Assembly (NCBI RefSeq): GCF_000146285.1
Contig: NZ_GL385912.1
Span: 1,033,271-1,097,270, forward strand
DNA: 64,000 bases
Source: Mobiluncus curtisii subsp. curtisii ATCC 35241
GTDB taxonomy: Bacteria > Actinomycetota > Actinomycetes > Actinomycetales > Actinomycetaceae
Direction: 5' to 3'
The position numbers were made by a program, and so were the translations under genes. Within the stretch, counting starts at the first letter, position 1, and the number at the start of each line of letters is the position of its first letter. Positions 54,353 through 63,472 of this stretch are shown one piece after another. The notes under the pieces are model-generated. The model did no database searches. It saw nothing but the letters and a program-made list of their open reading frames with translations, and had not been told where the DNA came from.

Positions 54353-55918
54353 TCACGCGAACATATCCACCGAACCGTCAGTGCCGTCCTTTAGGACATC
54401 ACCGACTTTCGGCTGGGTCACGACGTTTTCTGTTTCAGTTTCGGATCCATCCGTTCCGGCTGCGCCCGCCTGGCGAGCCTGTCCGGTTTCCCGCTCGGAA
54501 GAACCGGCTCCCGCGCCCGTGAACTGGGCAAACTCTTGGGCGTCTGTCGCCACATCCAAATCCGCCTGCAACCCGGTAGACGCCAGGTCGCGACGCAAGT
54601 CACTCAGGGCTTGGCGCAGCTGCTCGCGCGCCGCCTCCGAAGCTCCCAGCAGCTGCAAATGCACCGTGCCGTCAGCGTGGAAGTTCGCTGCCACCCGCAC
54701 CGGACCGAACGTCTCGGGGTTGATGGCTAACTTCAACTGATGCTGGCCCTGACCCAACATTTTCAACCGCGACAGCTGGTGTTGCATCTGATCAAAAAGC
54801 TGTTGGTTCAGGTTCGGGGCGTAAGTCGGCGCAGCCTGGCTCACCGGGTTCGGGGTGGATACGGCAGGAGCGGCAGCCGGTGCGGCGGAAGCCATGGGGG
54901 TGGTCTGAGCAGAAGTACCGGACACGGCGCTCACCGCGGAGGTCCCCGCGTTAGCCCCTCCCGCAGCTGTCGTATTTGCGCTGTTACCAGCGGTTTGCGC
55001 CGCTGCCGCCACCGCTTCTGCCATAATCTGTGCAGGCTCGATTCCCTCCGGCATCACGGGAGCCACAGTCTCCGGCTGTGCCGGGAGGAGCGACGGGACT
55101 TTGCCAGATTTCAACTGGGCGGCAATGTCTGCCCCGTCGATTGGTTCTGACTCCGGCGCTGTCGTGTTGTGCGCAGCGGGAAGCTCCGGAGTGCCCGGAG
55201 CGGTTTCGGGCTGCGCGGGAGTCACCTCCACCGTTTCCGGAGTCGACTCTGCAGGATTCACCAGTGGGGTCGTAGCAGGTGCCGCGGTTTCCTCTGAGGT
55301 GAGCGAAACGTTCGGTTCCTCCGGGGAAACTTCCGGGGGTGCGACTGGGGTTTCCGTCAGCGTTTCCACAATCTCGGCAGCGACATTCACCCCGGTTGAC
55401 GCTGCCATCGTGTCAGTCGCGGTAGTCTCCGCGACGGAAGTGGAATCCGAGGTTTGCGCCGCATCAGTCGATTTGCTCGCATCATCACCCGGCTTATCTG
55501 TGGATTTCGCGTCTTCGGCGCGCTTACCATCGCTGGTCTGATCCTGCGCCGCAACTCTTTCGGGTCGCTCGGGGCGACCCGGGCGCTCGTTGCGTTCGAG
55601 TCGTTCCGGGCGCGCCGGCTTGTCGGTTCGCGCTTCCTCCGGTCGATTGGTGGCATCACGACGGGTACTGGACGGGCGTACCGTCGCCACCGGTTCGGGG
55701 GCCCGCGCGTGGGAAGGCTTTGCCGCAGCAGGGCGGGAATCACGAGCCGGGTCGGGGTGGTTTTCCCCGTGGCGCGCCACGCCTGCCGCGGGAGTGCGCG
55801 CTTCGGTCGCCAACGCACTCATGAGCGACTCAAAAGCAGTGGTGTCGGCGGCTTTCGCGCCAGATGAAGCGGCTTGGGCAGCAATCGCTGCCGCATTCGT
55901 GTCCTTAATATCAATCAT
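54353..55918 (-). CDS. fliK: Flagellar hook-length control protein FliK
   Basis: Molecular ruler that measures hook length and triggers the FlhB switch. 521 residues, mostly Ala/Pro/Glu/Thr-rich and disordered, with a run of RPERLERNERPGRPERPERV near residue 110. The C-terminal core is typical: LKLAINPETFGPVRVAANFHADGTVHLQLLGASEAAREQLRQALSDLRRDL. Position between the NlpC/P60 gene and flgD supports the call. It starts one base after the NlpC/P60 stop. Confidence 0.9.
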   Translation of the reverse strand: MIDIKDTNAAAIAAQAASSGAKAADTTAFESLMSALATEARTPAAGVARHGENHPDPARDSRPAAAKPSHARAPEPVATVRPSSTRRDATNRPEEARTDKPARPERLERNERPGRPERPERVAAQDQTSDGKRAEDAKSTDKPGDDASKSTDAAQTSDSTSVAETTATDTMAASTGVNVAAEIVETLTETPVAPPEVSPEEPNVSLTSEETAAPATTPLVNPAESTPETVEVTPAQPETAPGTPELPAAHNTTAPESEPIDGADIAAQLKSGKVPSLLPAQPETVAPVMPEGIEPAQIMAEAVAAAAQTAGNSANTTAAGGANAGTSAVSAVSGTSAQTTPMASAAPAAAPAVSTPNPVSQAAPTYAPNLNQQLFDQMQHQLSRLKMLGQGQHQLKLAINPETFGPVRVAANFHADGTVHLQLLGASEAAREQLRQALSDLRRDLASTGLQADLDVATDAQEFAQFTGAGAGSSERETGQARQAGAAGTDGSETETENVVTQPKVGDVLKDGTDGSVDMFA

Positions 55919-55919
55919 G

Positions 55920-57074
55920 TCACACCCCCAGAGAAGAACGTAGGGCGCCCAACGCGCTCAAGGACGAAGCGGTATTGCTCAAGCTTGCGTTGGCTCCCAT
56001 CGTGCCTTGGTTACCTATCAAAGCTCCCAAGCCACCAGCAGCGTTAGCCCCGTACAGGGAGGACCCTCCCAGGAACTGACTGAGCAGTGTCGAGCTGTAA
56101 GAATTATTCGAATTGGCGGTACCCAACAGGGACGCCAGCGGATTAGCCCCCGCCGTGCCTGCCCCCGCTCCTGACAAAGCTCCTACCAGCGCAGCTGCCA
56201 AGTCAGCGGACGAGTTGCCCGGATTAGCCGCACCGGGGTTCGCTACGCCAGGCACAGCGTTATTTTGTGGCAGAGACGTATTGCCCAAAGCTCCCAGCAA
56301 ACTCGCCAAACCTGACCCCGCCGCACCCGGCGTCGTCGCACTGCCGTGGCTCGGAGCTGCGGGATTTTCCCGCACCGCAGGAACAGGCGAAGGCGTGCCA
56401 GCCGAAGGCCTCCGAGGTGCGACTGCGGGATGCGGGGCGGGGCGCGGATTTGCGACCGGAGCAGCTCCGGGCGCGTCACCAGCGGAACGCATGACACGGC
56501 GGATGGTCACAATCGGGCCCAAGTCAGAAACGTTAATTTCCGTCACGGTCTTGCCCGGACGTGGCGCATGAATGGCTTTACCGTTGCCGACATAAACCGC
56601 CACGTGCCCAGAATTTCGCGTAATCAGCAGGTCGCCTGGTTTCGCATTCTTAATCCCGTCCACTTCCACGCCGGAATGCTGCTGATCATAAGTGACGCGC
56701 GGCAGCGTCACCCCAACCTGCCTGGCAGCAGTCTGCACCAATCCGGAACAATCCAGTCCCTTGGCGGGATCCGTACCACCCCACACGTAAGGCACCCCGA
56801 TGTAGGAGCGCACCTTTTCCACAAATGCTTCAGCTGTCCCCGGAACTCCCTGAATTTCCCCTTTTCCGGAGGCCCGGGTGGGCGTGGACTTGTTAGCCGC
56901 GGAAATCTGGCTGGCTAGCTTGGCGCTGAAATCTCCGGAAGTCCCGGAAGTTTTCGACGCAGAACCAGCCGCCCCGCTCTCGGTCACAGAGACCGGGGGA
57001 CGACCGTGATTATTCAACGCGTTAATCATGTCTTGAATCGCACTGATTCGTGACTGGACACTAGCCAGGCTCAC
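55920..57074 (-). CDS. NlpC/P60 peptidoglycan hydrolase of the flagellar operon
   Basis: A 384-residue protein with an N-terminal helix region (SRISAIQDMINALNN), an NlpC/P60 domain at ~80-200 (YIGVPYVWGGTDPAKGLDCSGLV with nucleophile Cys 109; His 157 in SGHVAVYVGNG; HAPRPGKTV), and a long Ala/Asn/Gly/Pro-rich tail. NlpC/P60 enzymes cleave peptide stems of peptidoglycan. No flgJ or signal peptide is visible, so this enzyme, probably exported through the flagellar system, may open the wall for the rod. GTG start overlapping fliJ. Confidence 0.9.
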   Translation of the reverse strand: MSLASVQSRISAIQDMINALNNHGRPPVSVTESGAAGSASKTSGTSGDFSAKLASQISAANKSTPTRASGKGEIQGVPGTAEAFVEKVRSYIGVPYVWGGTDPAKGLDCSGLVQTAARQVGVTLPRVTYDQQHSGVEVDGIKNAKPGDLLITRNSGHVAVYVGNGKAIHAPRPGKTVTEINVSDLGPIVTIRRVMRSAGDAPGAAPVANPRPAPHPAVAPRRPSAGTPSPVPAVRENPAAPSHGSATTPGAAGSGLASLLGALGNTSLPQNNAVPGVANPGAANPGNSSADLAAALVGALSGAGAGTAGANPLASLLGTANSNNSYSSTLLSQFLGGSSLYGANAAGGLGALIGNQGTMGANASLSNTASSLSALGALRSSLGV

Positions 57075-57610
57075 AATTTACCTCCCTCGGCAAAAGCCGG
57101 GTATCGCTGACCGACCGAGCCTGCCACAGGCTCCTCCGGGAGCGTCTCCCTCCTTGTGCGGACACGCAGTTCCGCACCGGTTTTGCCTTCCGTGGCACTG
57201 CCAGAGTTGCCCATATGAGACGCTAACTCATCAAGGACAACTTGTTCCTTGTGTAAGTCATCGGCAATAACTTCTTCCGCATGACGATTTTCAAGCTTTT
57301 CTAAGGTTGCAGTCAGGCGTCGCGCTCCCTGCCATTCATCCTGACGCTGATCGACCACCGCTTGCGCGTACTCTTTTCGCGCAATTCCCTCTTTAATCTG
57401 CATCATTGCCGCGTTACGCATCGCCGCAGCGACGGCGAGGTTGGTGGCTCCGGAAGTCTGCATGGAACCGAGACGTTCCCGCGCCGAGGACAGTTGCTGG
57501 TCAGCGTGGTTTAAGTCAGCGTGAGCCGAGGCGAGACGACCTGCCGCCTGATCCTCTTGCAGCTGACGCAAATTCAGTAAACCCTGGAGACGAAATGCGC
57601 GATCCACCAT
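57071..57610 (-). CDS. fliJ: Flagellar export protein FliJ
   Basis: Coiled-coil export chaperone escort that contacts the FliI ATPase. 179 residues, mostly helical and charged (RLQGLLNLRQLQEDQAAGRLASAHADLNHADQQLSSARERL at the start; RKEYAQAVVDQRQDEWQGARRLTATLEKLENRHAEE in the middle). Sequence identity in this family is low; position directly after fliI is the main support. Confidence 0.85.
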   Translation of the reverse strand: MVDRAFRLQGLLNLRQLQEDQAAGRLASAHADLNHADQQLSSARERLGSMQTSGATNLAVAAAMRNAAMMQIKEGIARKEYAQAVVDQRQDEWQGARRLTATLEKLENRHAEEVIADDLHKEQVVLDELASHMGNSGSATEGKTGAELRVRTRRETLPEEPVAGSVGQRYPAFAEGGKL

Positions 57611-57621
57611 TTACACCACCC

Positions 57622-58956
57622 CTATGCCGCTTCCTCAGACTTGAAAGCCTGATAGAGGTCGAACAGTTGCGACCAAGCTGCGTCGAATTCGACCTTCTCG
57701 TCAGTCTTTTGCGTCAGGAATGCTTCAATCTCGGCATCATATTTCACTGCCGTATCCACCTCGGGATTGGTGCCCGCTTGGTAAGCCCCCACATCCAGCA
57801 AGTCCTGCACAGAACGTTTTGCCCCCATAATCTGACGCAAAGCGGTTGCAGCTTCCCGTTGCTCCCGCGTCGTGACTTTGGATGCCACCCTGGAGATAGA
57901 ACCCAGCGCGTCGATAGCCGGATAGTGTCCCGCCACCGCCAGTTTCCGATCCAGCACGACGTGCCCATCCAGGATAGAACGTGCCTGGTCGGCAATGGGT
58001 TCATTATGGTCATCCCCATCCACAAGCACGGTGTAAATGCCGGTCACAGACCCGATAGCACCGGAACCTGCTCGTTCCAGCAATTGCGCCATCATCGAGA
58101 AAGTCGAAGGTGGATAGCCGCGAGTAGCGGGCGGTTCACCTACAGAGAGACCAATTTCGCGCTGTGCCATACAGGTACGGGTCAGGGAATCCATCATCAG
58201 CAGGACGTGGCGACCGGCATCCCGGTAGTACTCGGCGACGCGGGTGGCAGTGAAGGCGGCGCGTTTACGCAGCATCGGGGACTCATCCGAAGTCGCCACC
58301 ACCACGACCGAACGGGACAAACCCTCCTCGCCCAAATCATCTTCCAAGAACTCACGGACTTCCCGTCCACGCTCACCCACCAGGGCAATCACACACACTT
58401 CAGCATTCGTGCCACGTGCAATCATCGACATCAATGTCGATTTACCGACCCCGGAACCAGCAAACAAGCCGATGCGCTGACCGCGCCCTAACGTCACCAG
58501 CGTGTCCAGGACACGCACCCCCATCGCGACCGGCATATCAATCCGGGCACGTTCCAAAGCATTGGGAGCCGCTCCATGAATCGGTACCCGGTCAGCCGCA
58601 TAAATCGGACCTTTGCCATCCAGCGGGCGTCCGGCAGCGTCGATAACCCGTCCCAGCAGAGCCGGACCGACCGGAACTGTGGCAGGTAAGCCGGTACCGC
58701 GCACCGGGGAACCGACCCGCAGACCGTCCAGGTTATCCAGAGGCATACACGAGGCGATACCCGCATCCAGCGCCACCACTTCGGCGGGGACACCGGGGTC
58801 GTCCCCCACCAGCACGACTTCACCTACAGAGCACTGCAAACCGCGAACCCGGACAGACAAGCCCACGACGGATTCCACCTCGCCGACCCGCTGCGGACGT
58901 GAGGCATTCAGCAGACTCACGAAAGATGGTAAAGTAGCCAGCTCCAAGGCGCTCAC
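57622..58956 (-). CDS. fliI: Flagellum-specific ATP synthase FliI
   Basis: Export ATPase. 444 residues with Walker A GSGVGKST (about 167-174), Walker B region VLLMMDSLTR, the ATPase signature PPATRGYPPSTFSMMAQLLERAG, and the DGQ-like YPAIDALGSISRV. GTG start overlapping fliH (GTGA). Confidence 0.96.
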   Translation of the reverse strand: MSALELATLPSFVSLLNASRPQRVGEVESVVGLSVRVRGLQCSVGEVVLVGDDPGVPAEVVALDAGIASCMPLDNLDGLRVGSPVRGTGLPATVPVGPALLGRVIDAAGRPLDGKGPIYAADRVPIHGAAPNALERARIDMPVAMGVRVLDTLVTLGRGQRIGLFAGSGVGKSTLMSMIARGTNAEVCVIALVGERGREVREFLEDDLGEEGLSRSVVVVATSDESPMLRKRAAFTATRVAEYYRDAGRHVLLMMDSLTRTCMAQREIGLSVGEPPATRGYPPSTFSMMAQLLERAGSGAIGSVTGIYTVLVDGDDHNEPIADQARSILDGHVVLDRKLAVAGHYPAIDALGSISRVASKVTTREQREAATALRQIMGAKRSVQDLLDVGAYQAGTNPEVDTAVKYDAEIEAFLTQKTDEKVEFDAAWSQLFDLYQAFKSEEAA

Positions 58957-59657
58957 TCCTCGGCTGCTTGGGCGGACGCCAGAGCCTCTCGCGCACGCCG
59001 CACAGCCGAAGTCAGCCGGGCATCCAGCAACCCCTCCGGCATGTAAGCCACCGCGTCACCCGGATCCAGTTCCGAATCGGGAACCAGCTCCACCGGGCAA
59101 TCCACGCCCAAGCTGGTCAGCGTAGCCACATCCTGTGGGTTCATATTGACCTTCACAATGTCTTTCGGGTCATTCATCGACAAAGCTCGCTGTAACGCTG
59201 CCTTGGCGCGAGTCGGTTCGTCGGACAGTTCCGCCCCTAATAGGGCTTCCGCTAAATCCAGCGCCGCTTCCATCAGCGCGGCTTTCATTTCTTCGATGAC
59301 CAGGGCATCACGGGAGGAAACCGCATCGGCGATAGCCTGGATTTCGTCCATCGCGTCGACATACGCCTCGGTGCGAGATTCTTCAGCCAAACGCGCCTCC
59401 TCATTGAGGATGTGGCGTTCCTGTTCGGCTTCACGAGTCGCCCGCTTTTGACCGGCTGCCCACCCGGAGGAAAAACCTTTGGCGTATCCGAAAGCCTGCG
59501 ATGACTTCCCGTCGCCCTTGATTTGGTTTGTTGCTCCTGCCAAGCGGAAGGCTCCGGCAGAGTTCGCCCCCGCAGCGGTAGACAAAGCCACCGGATTGGG
59601 CACACCGCCGCGGCGCTGGTTTTCTTTGACCTCCAAAAGGTCTTGATCAAGCCACAT
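58953..59657 (-). CDS. fliH: Flagellar assembly protein FliH
   Basis: Negative regulator and membrane tether of FliI. 234 residues from the ATG at 59657, chosen for the GAGGAGGAAG upstream; a start at 59687 lacks one. A charged coiled-coil stretch (KRATREAEQERHILNEEARLAEESRTEAYVDAMDEIQ) is followed by the FliH C-terminal domain (DIVKVNMNPQDVATLTSLGVDCPVELVPDSELDPGDAVAY). It overlaps the end of fliG by 11 bp. Confidence 0.9.
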   Translation of the reverse strand: MWLDQDLLEVKENQRRGGVPNPVALSTAAGANSAGAFRLAGATNQIKGDGKSSQAFGYAKGFSSGWAAGQKRATREAEQERHILNEEARLAEESRTEAYVDAMDEIQAIADAVSSRDALVIEEMKAALMEAALDLAEALLGAELSDEPTRAKAALQRALSMNDPKDIVKVNMNPQDVATLTSLGVDCPVELVPDSELDPGDAVAYMPEGLLDARLTSAVRRAREALASAQAAEE

Positions 59658-60672
59658 ATTCGTCTTCCTCCTCGCGGCGGATGACAATTTGTCCAGATTC
59701 CTCCATCTTGCGAATCAGCTGCACGATTTCGGAACGGGCCTCTTGCACCTGGCTCATGCGCACACTGCCCAGCATGTCGATTTCTTCCATAACATTCTGG
59801 CGAGCACGCTCGGAGAGGTTCTTCATCAGGCGAGAACGCAAGTCTTCGTGAGTACCCTTGAGAGCCATCGCCAGGCGCGCCCCGTCGACTTGCCGCAGCA
59901 CCAGCTGAATACCACGATCTTCCAGCATAACGATGTCTTCAAAGACGAACATCCGGGAGCGAACTTCGTCAGCCAGGTCTTCGTCGCGTTCCTCCAGTCC
60001 GGTCAGAATCATCTTTTCCGTGCCCGGATCCGCCCGGTTGATGATGTCGACCAGCGGTTCAACACCACCGATAGCTTGCATTTCTTCGGAGTTAATGACT
60101 TGCTCAGCCTTCTTTTGCAGGGACTCAGCGACCAACGCCACCATTTCGGGGTTCGCCCGTTCCATCTGAGCGATGCGCACTGCCACTTCGCCCTGGAGTT
60201 TCGGTCCTAAACCTGCCATGACTCGCGCGGCATGATCCGGACGCAGATGCGCCAGCACCAGGGCAATCGTCTGCGGGTGCTCGGCGGAAACCAAGGTCAC
60301 GATTTCCCGCGGGTCGGCGGATTTCAGGAAGTCGAAAGGCTGCCCTTGCATTCCCTGCATCAGGCGTTCCATGATTTCCGCAGCTTTTTCCCGACCGAAA
60401 GTCTGTTCCAAAACTTTTTGAGCGTAGTCCAGACCACCGCGCCCCAGCTGCAAACTGGCGGAGGCTATGGAGTTTTCATAGAACTCGTCAATAACATCTG
60501 CGGTGATTTCGCGGGGGACATTGGTCATCCGCAAAATTTCAGCCGACAGTGCCTCGACTTCATCATCATTCATTTCGCTCATGACGCGAGCAGCACGGTC
60601 TTTGCCGATTTGAATCAGCAACAAGGCAGCTTTCTGCAGCCCGCTCAGAGTCAGGGCTTGCGACATTACCAT
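59647..60672 (-). CDS. fliG: Flagellar motor switch protein FliG
   Basis: C-ring protein that takes torque from MotA. 341 residues: N-terminal FliF-binding domain (LSGLQKAALLLIQIGKDRAARVMSEM), the middle domain with the conserved EHPQTIALVLAHLRPDHAARVMAGL, and the C-terminal torque helix (VLRQVDGARLAMALKGTHEDLRSRLMKNLSERA). It starts 2 bp after fliF with GGGAGG upstream. Confidence 0.96.
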   Translation of the reverse strand: MVMSQALTLSGLQKAALLLIQIGKDRAARVMSEMNDDEVEALSAEILRMTNVPREITADVIDEFYENSIASASLQLGRGGLDYAQKVLEQTFGREKAAEIMERLMQGMQGQPFDFLKSADPREIVTLVSAEHPQTIALVLAHLRPDHAARVMAGLGPKLQGEVAVRIAQMERANPEMVALVAESLQKKAEQVINSEEMQAIGGVEPLVDIINRADPGTEKMILTGLEERDEDLADEVRSRMFVFEDIVMLEDRGIQLVLRQVDGARLAMALKGTHEDLRSRLMKNLSERARQNVMEEIDMLGSVRMSQVQEARSEIVQLIRKMEESGQIVIRREEEDEYVA

Positions 60673-60674
60673 GA

Positions 60675-62291
60675 TTAGCGACCTCCCATCCAGGCGCGCA
60701 GCTGCTCAGCAACCAGTTGCGGTTTATCGAGAGCCAGTTCGGCAATTTCCTCGCGCTTGGCTTCAATCTTAAGCAGAATCGGATCCGGTTCGGGCTCGGG
60801 CTCCGGCTCAGGTTCGGGCTCCGGTTCGGGTTCCGGAATCGTGGCAGCTTCAATCTCGAGAGCTTCTTCTTCCGGAGCGCTCAAGGTGTACGGATCGGGT
60901 AGCTGATCCAGCTCGCCGAGGTCCAGAGCCTCACGTTCACGAGCCTTGGCGCGTTTCTTTGCCACCGCCGCGATAATAATCAGCAGCAGGATAATCAGCC
61001 CGGCGATGACCGCCTGCCGAATCAGAGAAGCTGTCTTGGCAGCGGCTTCGGCGGCAGCTTCATCAGCCGCAGCCTTTTCCGCAGCCTTCTTGGCGGTGTC
61101 ATCGAACGGAGAACGGGAGATATTCACGACGTCTCCAGTCGCCGCATCAATACCGGTAGCTGCCGCCACCATGTCACGTACCTGAGCCATGTCCAACCGC
61201 CGGGCGGTCTCTTGATTCAACACGACCGACACGGACTTACGCAGCGCCGCACCAGGGGCACGAGTCGACTGGGTTACTTCTTCATTGACAGCGTTGTTTT
61301 GCACATTTTGGGTATTGGTGTAATTCCCGCCGTTATTGCCATTCAGCTCGTAGGGGTTCCCAATGTTATCTGGCCCCAGTACGCCACCGACGACTGCTCC
61401 ACCGCCGCTGTACTGTTCGGCAGCGTTTGAAGCGGACAGCGGTTTAACCCCGCCCTCCGGGTCGGTATAGACCCGAGTGGTCTTCACCTGATTGTCTTGG
61501 GACAGGTCGACTTGCGCCGAAACACGGGCATTACCGGCTCCGACCAGGGGTTCCACCACTGCCAAAGCCTTGTCGACCAAGCTCTTTTCCATTTCTGAAG
61601 CCGCGGCCGCGCCCCCTTCGACCTTGTCGGACAGGCTGTTGCCCAACGTATCGACCACGGTCACTCCCGTTTTATCCAGATTAGGCACCGATGCCGCGAC
61701 CATATTAATGATGGCCTGTACCGTGTCATTAGACACGTCCTTGCGATTCTTCGGGGTGATGGTCACAGAAGCGGTGGTGGCAACGGGTTTCTTCGGGTCG
61801 GCGAACACGGTCTCTTGCGGGATGGCTAGCGCCACGGACGATTTATCAATGTCATCCATCGTGTCAATCGTCTTTGCCAACTCACCTTCCAGAGCGCGTT
61901 TCTTTGCCATTTGCTGTTGGAAGTCGGAAGCTGCTACGCCTAAGTTATCCAAGACGGCGTAACCGGAGGTGGGCTGGGCGGGCAAGTCGGCAGCCGCCAA
62001 GCTCATGCGCGCGCTTTGCACATCTTTCGCCGGTACCTTGACCACGCCATTGTCGGCGACCTGATATTTGATGCCCTGGGAATCAAGCTGTTCAGTCACG
62101 GCAGCTTGATCTTTATCGGTCAAACCGGAGTACAGCGTGGTGTAATCCGGGCTTGCCACCCAAGAGTACAGCACCACACCGCCCAAAATGAGCACAGCGA
62201 CCCCGATAATCGACAGGGTCTTTTGTCCTAAGGAAAATTGTCCGACGGTATTTTTTACTTTATCTACTGCGTTTACAATGACCGGTGGCAT
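60675..62291 (-). CDS. fliF: Flagellar M-ring protein FliF
   Basis: Forms the MS ring. 538 residues with membrane helices near both ends (LSIIGVAVLILGGVVLYSW, about 25-45; AVIAGLIILLLIIIAAVAKK, about 430-450). Ring-building motifs lie between them (YTTLYSGLTDKDQAAVTEQLDSQGIKY, RALEGELAKTIDTMDDI). An uninterrupted (Glu-Pro)n run of about nine repeats sits just before the C-terminal FliG-binding helix (KIEAKREEIAELALDKPQLVAEQLRAWM). Start overlaps the fliE stop by one base. Confidence 0.96.
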   Translation of the reverse strand: MPPVIVNAVDKVKNTVGQFSLGQKTLSIIGVAVLILGGVVLYSWVASPDYTTLYSGLTDKDQAAVTEQLDSQGIKYQVADNGVVKVPAKDVQSARMSLAAADLPAQPTSGYAVLDNLGVAASDFQQQMAKKRALEGELAKTIDTMDDIDKSSVALAIPQETVFADPKKPVATTASVTITPKNRKDVSNDTVQAIINMVAASVPNLDKTGVTVVDTLGNSLSDKVEGGAAAASEMEKSLVDKALAVVEPLVGAGNARVSAQVDLSQDNQVKTTRVYTDPEGGVKPLSASNAAEQYSGGGAVVGGVLGPDNIGNPYELNGNNGGNYTNTQNVQNNAVNEEVTQSTRAPGAALRKSVSVVLNQETARRLDMAQVRDMVAAATGIDAATGDVVNISRSPFDDTAKKAAEKAAADEAAAEAAAKTASLIRQAVIAGLIILLLIIIAAVAKKRAKAREREALDLGELDQLPDPYTLSAPEEEALEIEAATIPEPEPEPEPEPEPEPEPDPILLKIEAKREEIAELALDKPQLVAEQLRAWMGGR

Positions 62292-62722
62292 TATGCTTGC
62301 ATCCTCATAATCTCATTGAACATGTCAACTGCCTTGTTCCGAATGGTAGAGGTCAGTTCCATAGTCAGCTGGGATTCTGCGGCTGCAATAGTGTATTGGT
62401 GGACATCATTGAGTTGCCCCGTGAGGGCCTGCACACCCAGCTTCTTGGCGGTACTCTCACGTTGCTGCATGTTATACACCGCATCGGCAAAGATATTGCC
62501 GAAAGAGGTTTCCGCGACATCGCGGACATCTCCACCCTGCGGAGTCAGACCGGTGCCGGTCGGGGCGACGGACGAGGCATTGGTGCCCAGGCGTGCCGGA
62601 CCGGCTTGGGTGGCTGCGGAACGTGAGAACCCAAGGGATTGTACTAAGTCATTGGTCAGCTGCTGGGTTCCGGTCAAAGAACTGGTCAGCCTGCTACCAA
62701 TACCGTCTACAGAGTAAGGCAC
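62291..62722 (-). CDS. fliE: Flagellar hook-basal body protein FliE
   Basis: Adaptor between the MS ring and the rod. 143 residues; the C-terminal half matches the family (FGNIFADAVYNMQQRESTAKKLGVQALTGQLNDVHQYTIAAAESQLTMELTSTIRNKAVDMFNEIMRMQ). The N-terminal half is longer than usual and Gly/Thr-rich. 7 bp after flgC. Confidence 0.92.
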   Translation of the reverse strand: MPYSVDGIGSRLTSSLTGTQQLTNDLVQSLGFSRSAATQAGPARLGTNASSVAPTGTGLTPQGGDVRDVAETSFGNIFADAVYNMQQRESTAKKLGVQALTGQLNDVHQYTIAAAESQLTMELTSTIRNKAVDMFNEIMRMQA

Positions 62723-62729
62723 GGCTTAC

Positions 62730-63128
62730 TTACCTCCCGATTTGCAATGCTGCTTCATAAGTGGACTTTGCGCGATCCACCACCGCAGCGTTCGCCTGGT
62801 AAGCCCTTTGCGCCATAATCAACTGGGTCATCTGTGATCCCAAGTCAATATCTGGGTGGCGGACATACCCTTCTTCGTTCGCGTTCGGATCGCGGGGGTC
62901 GTACACGATCCGACCATCGGTGCCACCGAGCGCAATGCCCGATACCATCGTGCCGGCTGGACGCCCGTAATCAACAGCCTGAGCCACGACGTAGCGCGCC
63001 CGGAAGGCTTCCTCGTTCATGGGCTTGGTGGTGTTGATGTTGGCGATGTTATCCGAAATGCAGTCCAACCATTTACGGTTAACCGTCATCCCGGTACCAG
63101 CTATGCCGATTGCTCCAAAAGTGGTCAT
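62730..63128 (-). CDS. flgC: Flagellar basal-body rod protein FlgC
   Basis: Proximal rod subunit, 132 residues. N-terminal axial motif GIAGTGMTVNRKWLDCISDNIANINTT and C-terminal NEEGYVRHPDIDLGSQMTQLIMAQRAYQANAAVVDRAKSTYEAALQI. It overlaps flgB by 4 bp. Confidence 0.95.
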   Translation of the reverse strand: MTTFGAIGIAGTGMTVNRKWLDCISDNIANINTTKPMNEEAFRARYVVAQAVDYGRPAGTMVSGIALGGTDGRIVYDPRDPNANEEGYVRHPDIDLGSQMTQLIMAQRAYQANAAVVDRAKSTYEAALQIGR

Positions 63129-63472
63129 GACGTCGTCCTCATGGCCGAGCGAATGTTGGTATATTCCCCACTGATTGCTTGGGTAGCCAGCTGAAAGCGC
63201 AGTACCGTATCCACACTCGAAATGGTCTCAGTGTCCAGGTTGACATTGTTACCGTCGATGCGAGTGGGTTCCAAAGAGCGTGCAGTGGCGATATGCGTGG
63301 TGGCAGGGTGTCCAAACTGAACGGCACGAGCCAGTTCGTTTTCAAACGATACCTTGCCGGCTAAGAATCCCGGCGTCTGAATGTTGGCAATGTTATCGGC
63401 GATGACTCGCTGACGCATTGACAACCCATCCAGCGCGGTACGCATTGCTACGTAACCAACAGAATCAAACAT
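63125..63472 (-). CDS. flgB: Flagellar basal-body rod protein FlgB
   Basis: Proximal rod subunit and first gene of the cluster, 115 residues. Axial motif MRTALDGLSMRQRVIADNIANIQTPGFLAGKVSFENEL; C-terminal helix LRFQLATQAISGEYTNIRSAM. GAGG precedes the ATG. A promoter candidate lies at 63572-63600. Confidence 0.94.
   Translation of the reverse strand: MFDSVGYVAMRTALDGLSMRQRVIADNIANIQTPGFLAGKVSFENELARAVQFGHPATTHIATARSLEPTRIDGNNVNLDTETISSVDTVLRFQLATQAISGEYTNIRSAMRTTS

Noticed and set aside
60780-60840. Repetitive GGTTCGGGCTC-type DNA
   Set aside because: It is the coding sequence of the Glu-Pro run near the FliF C-terminus, not an independent repeat element.
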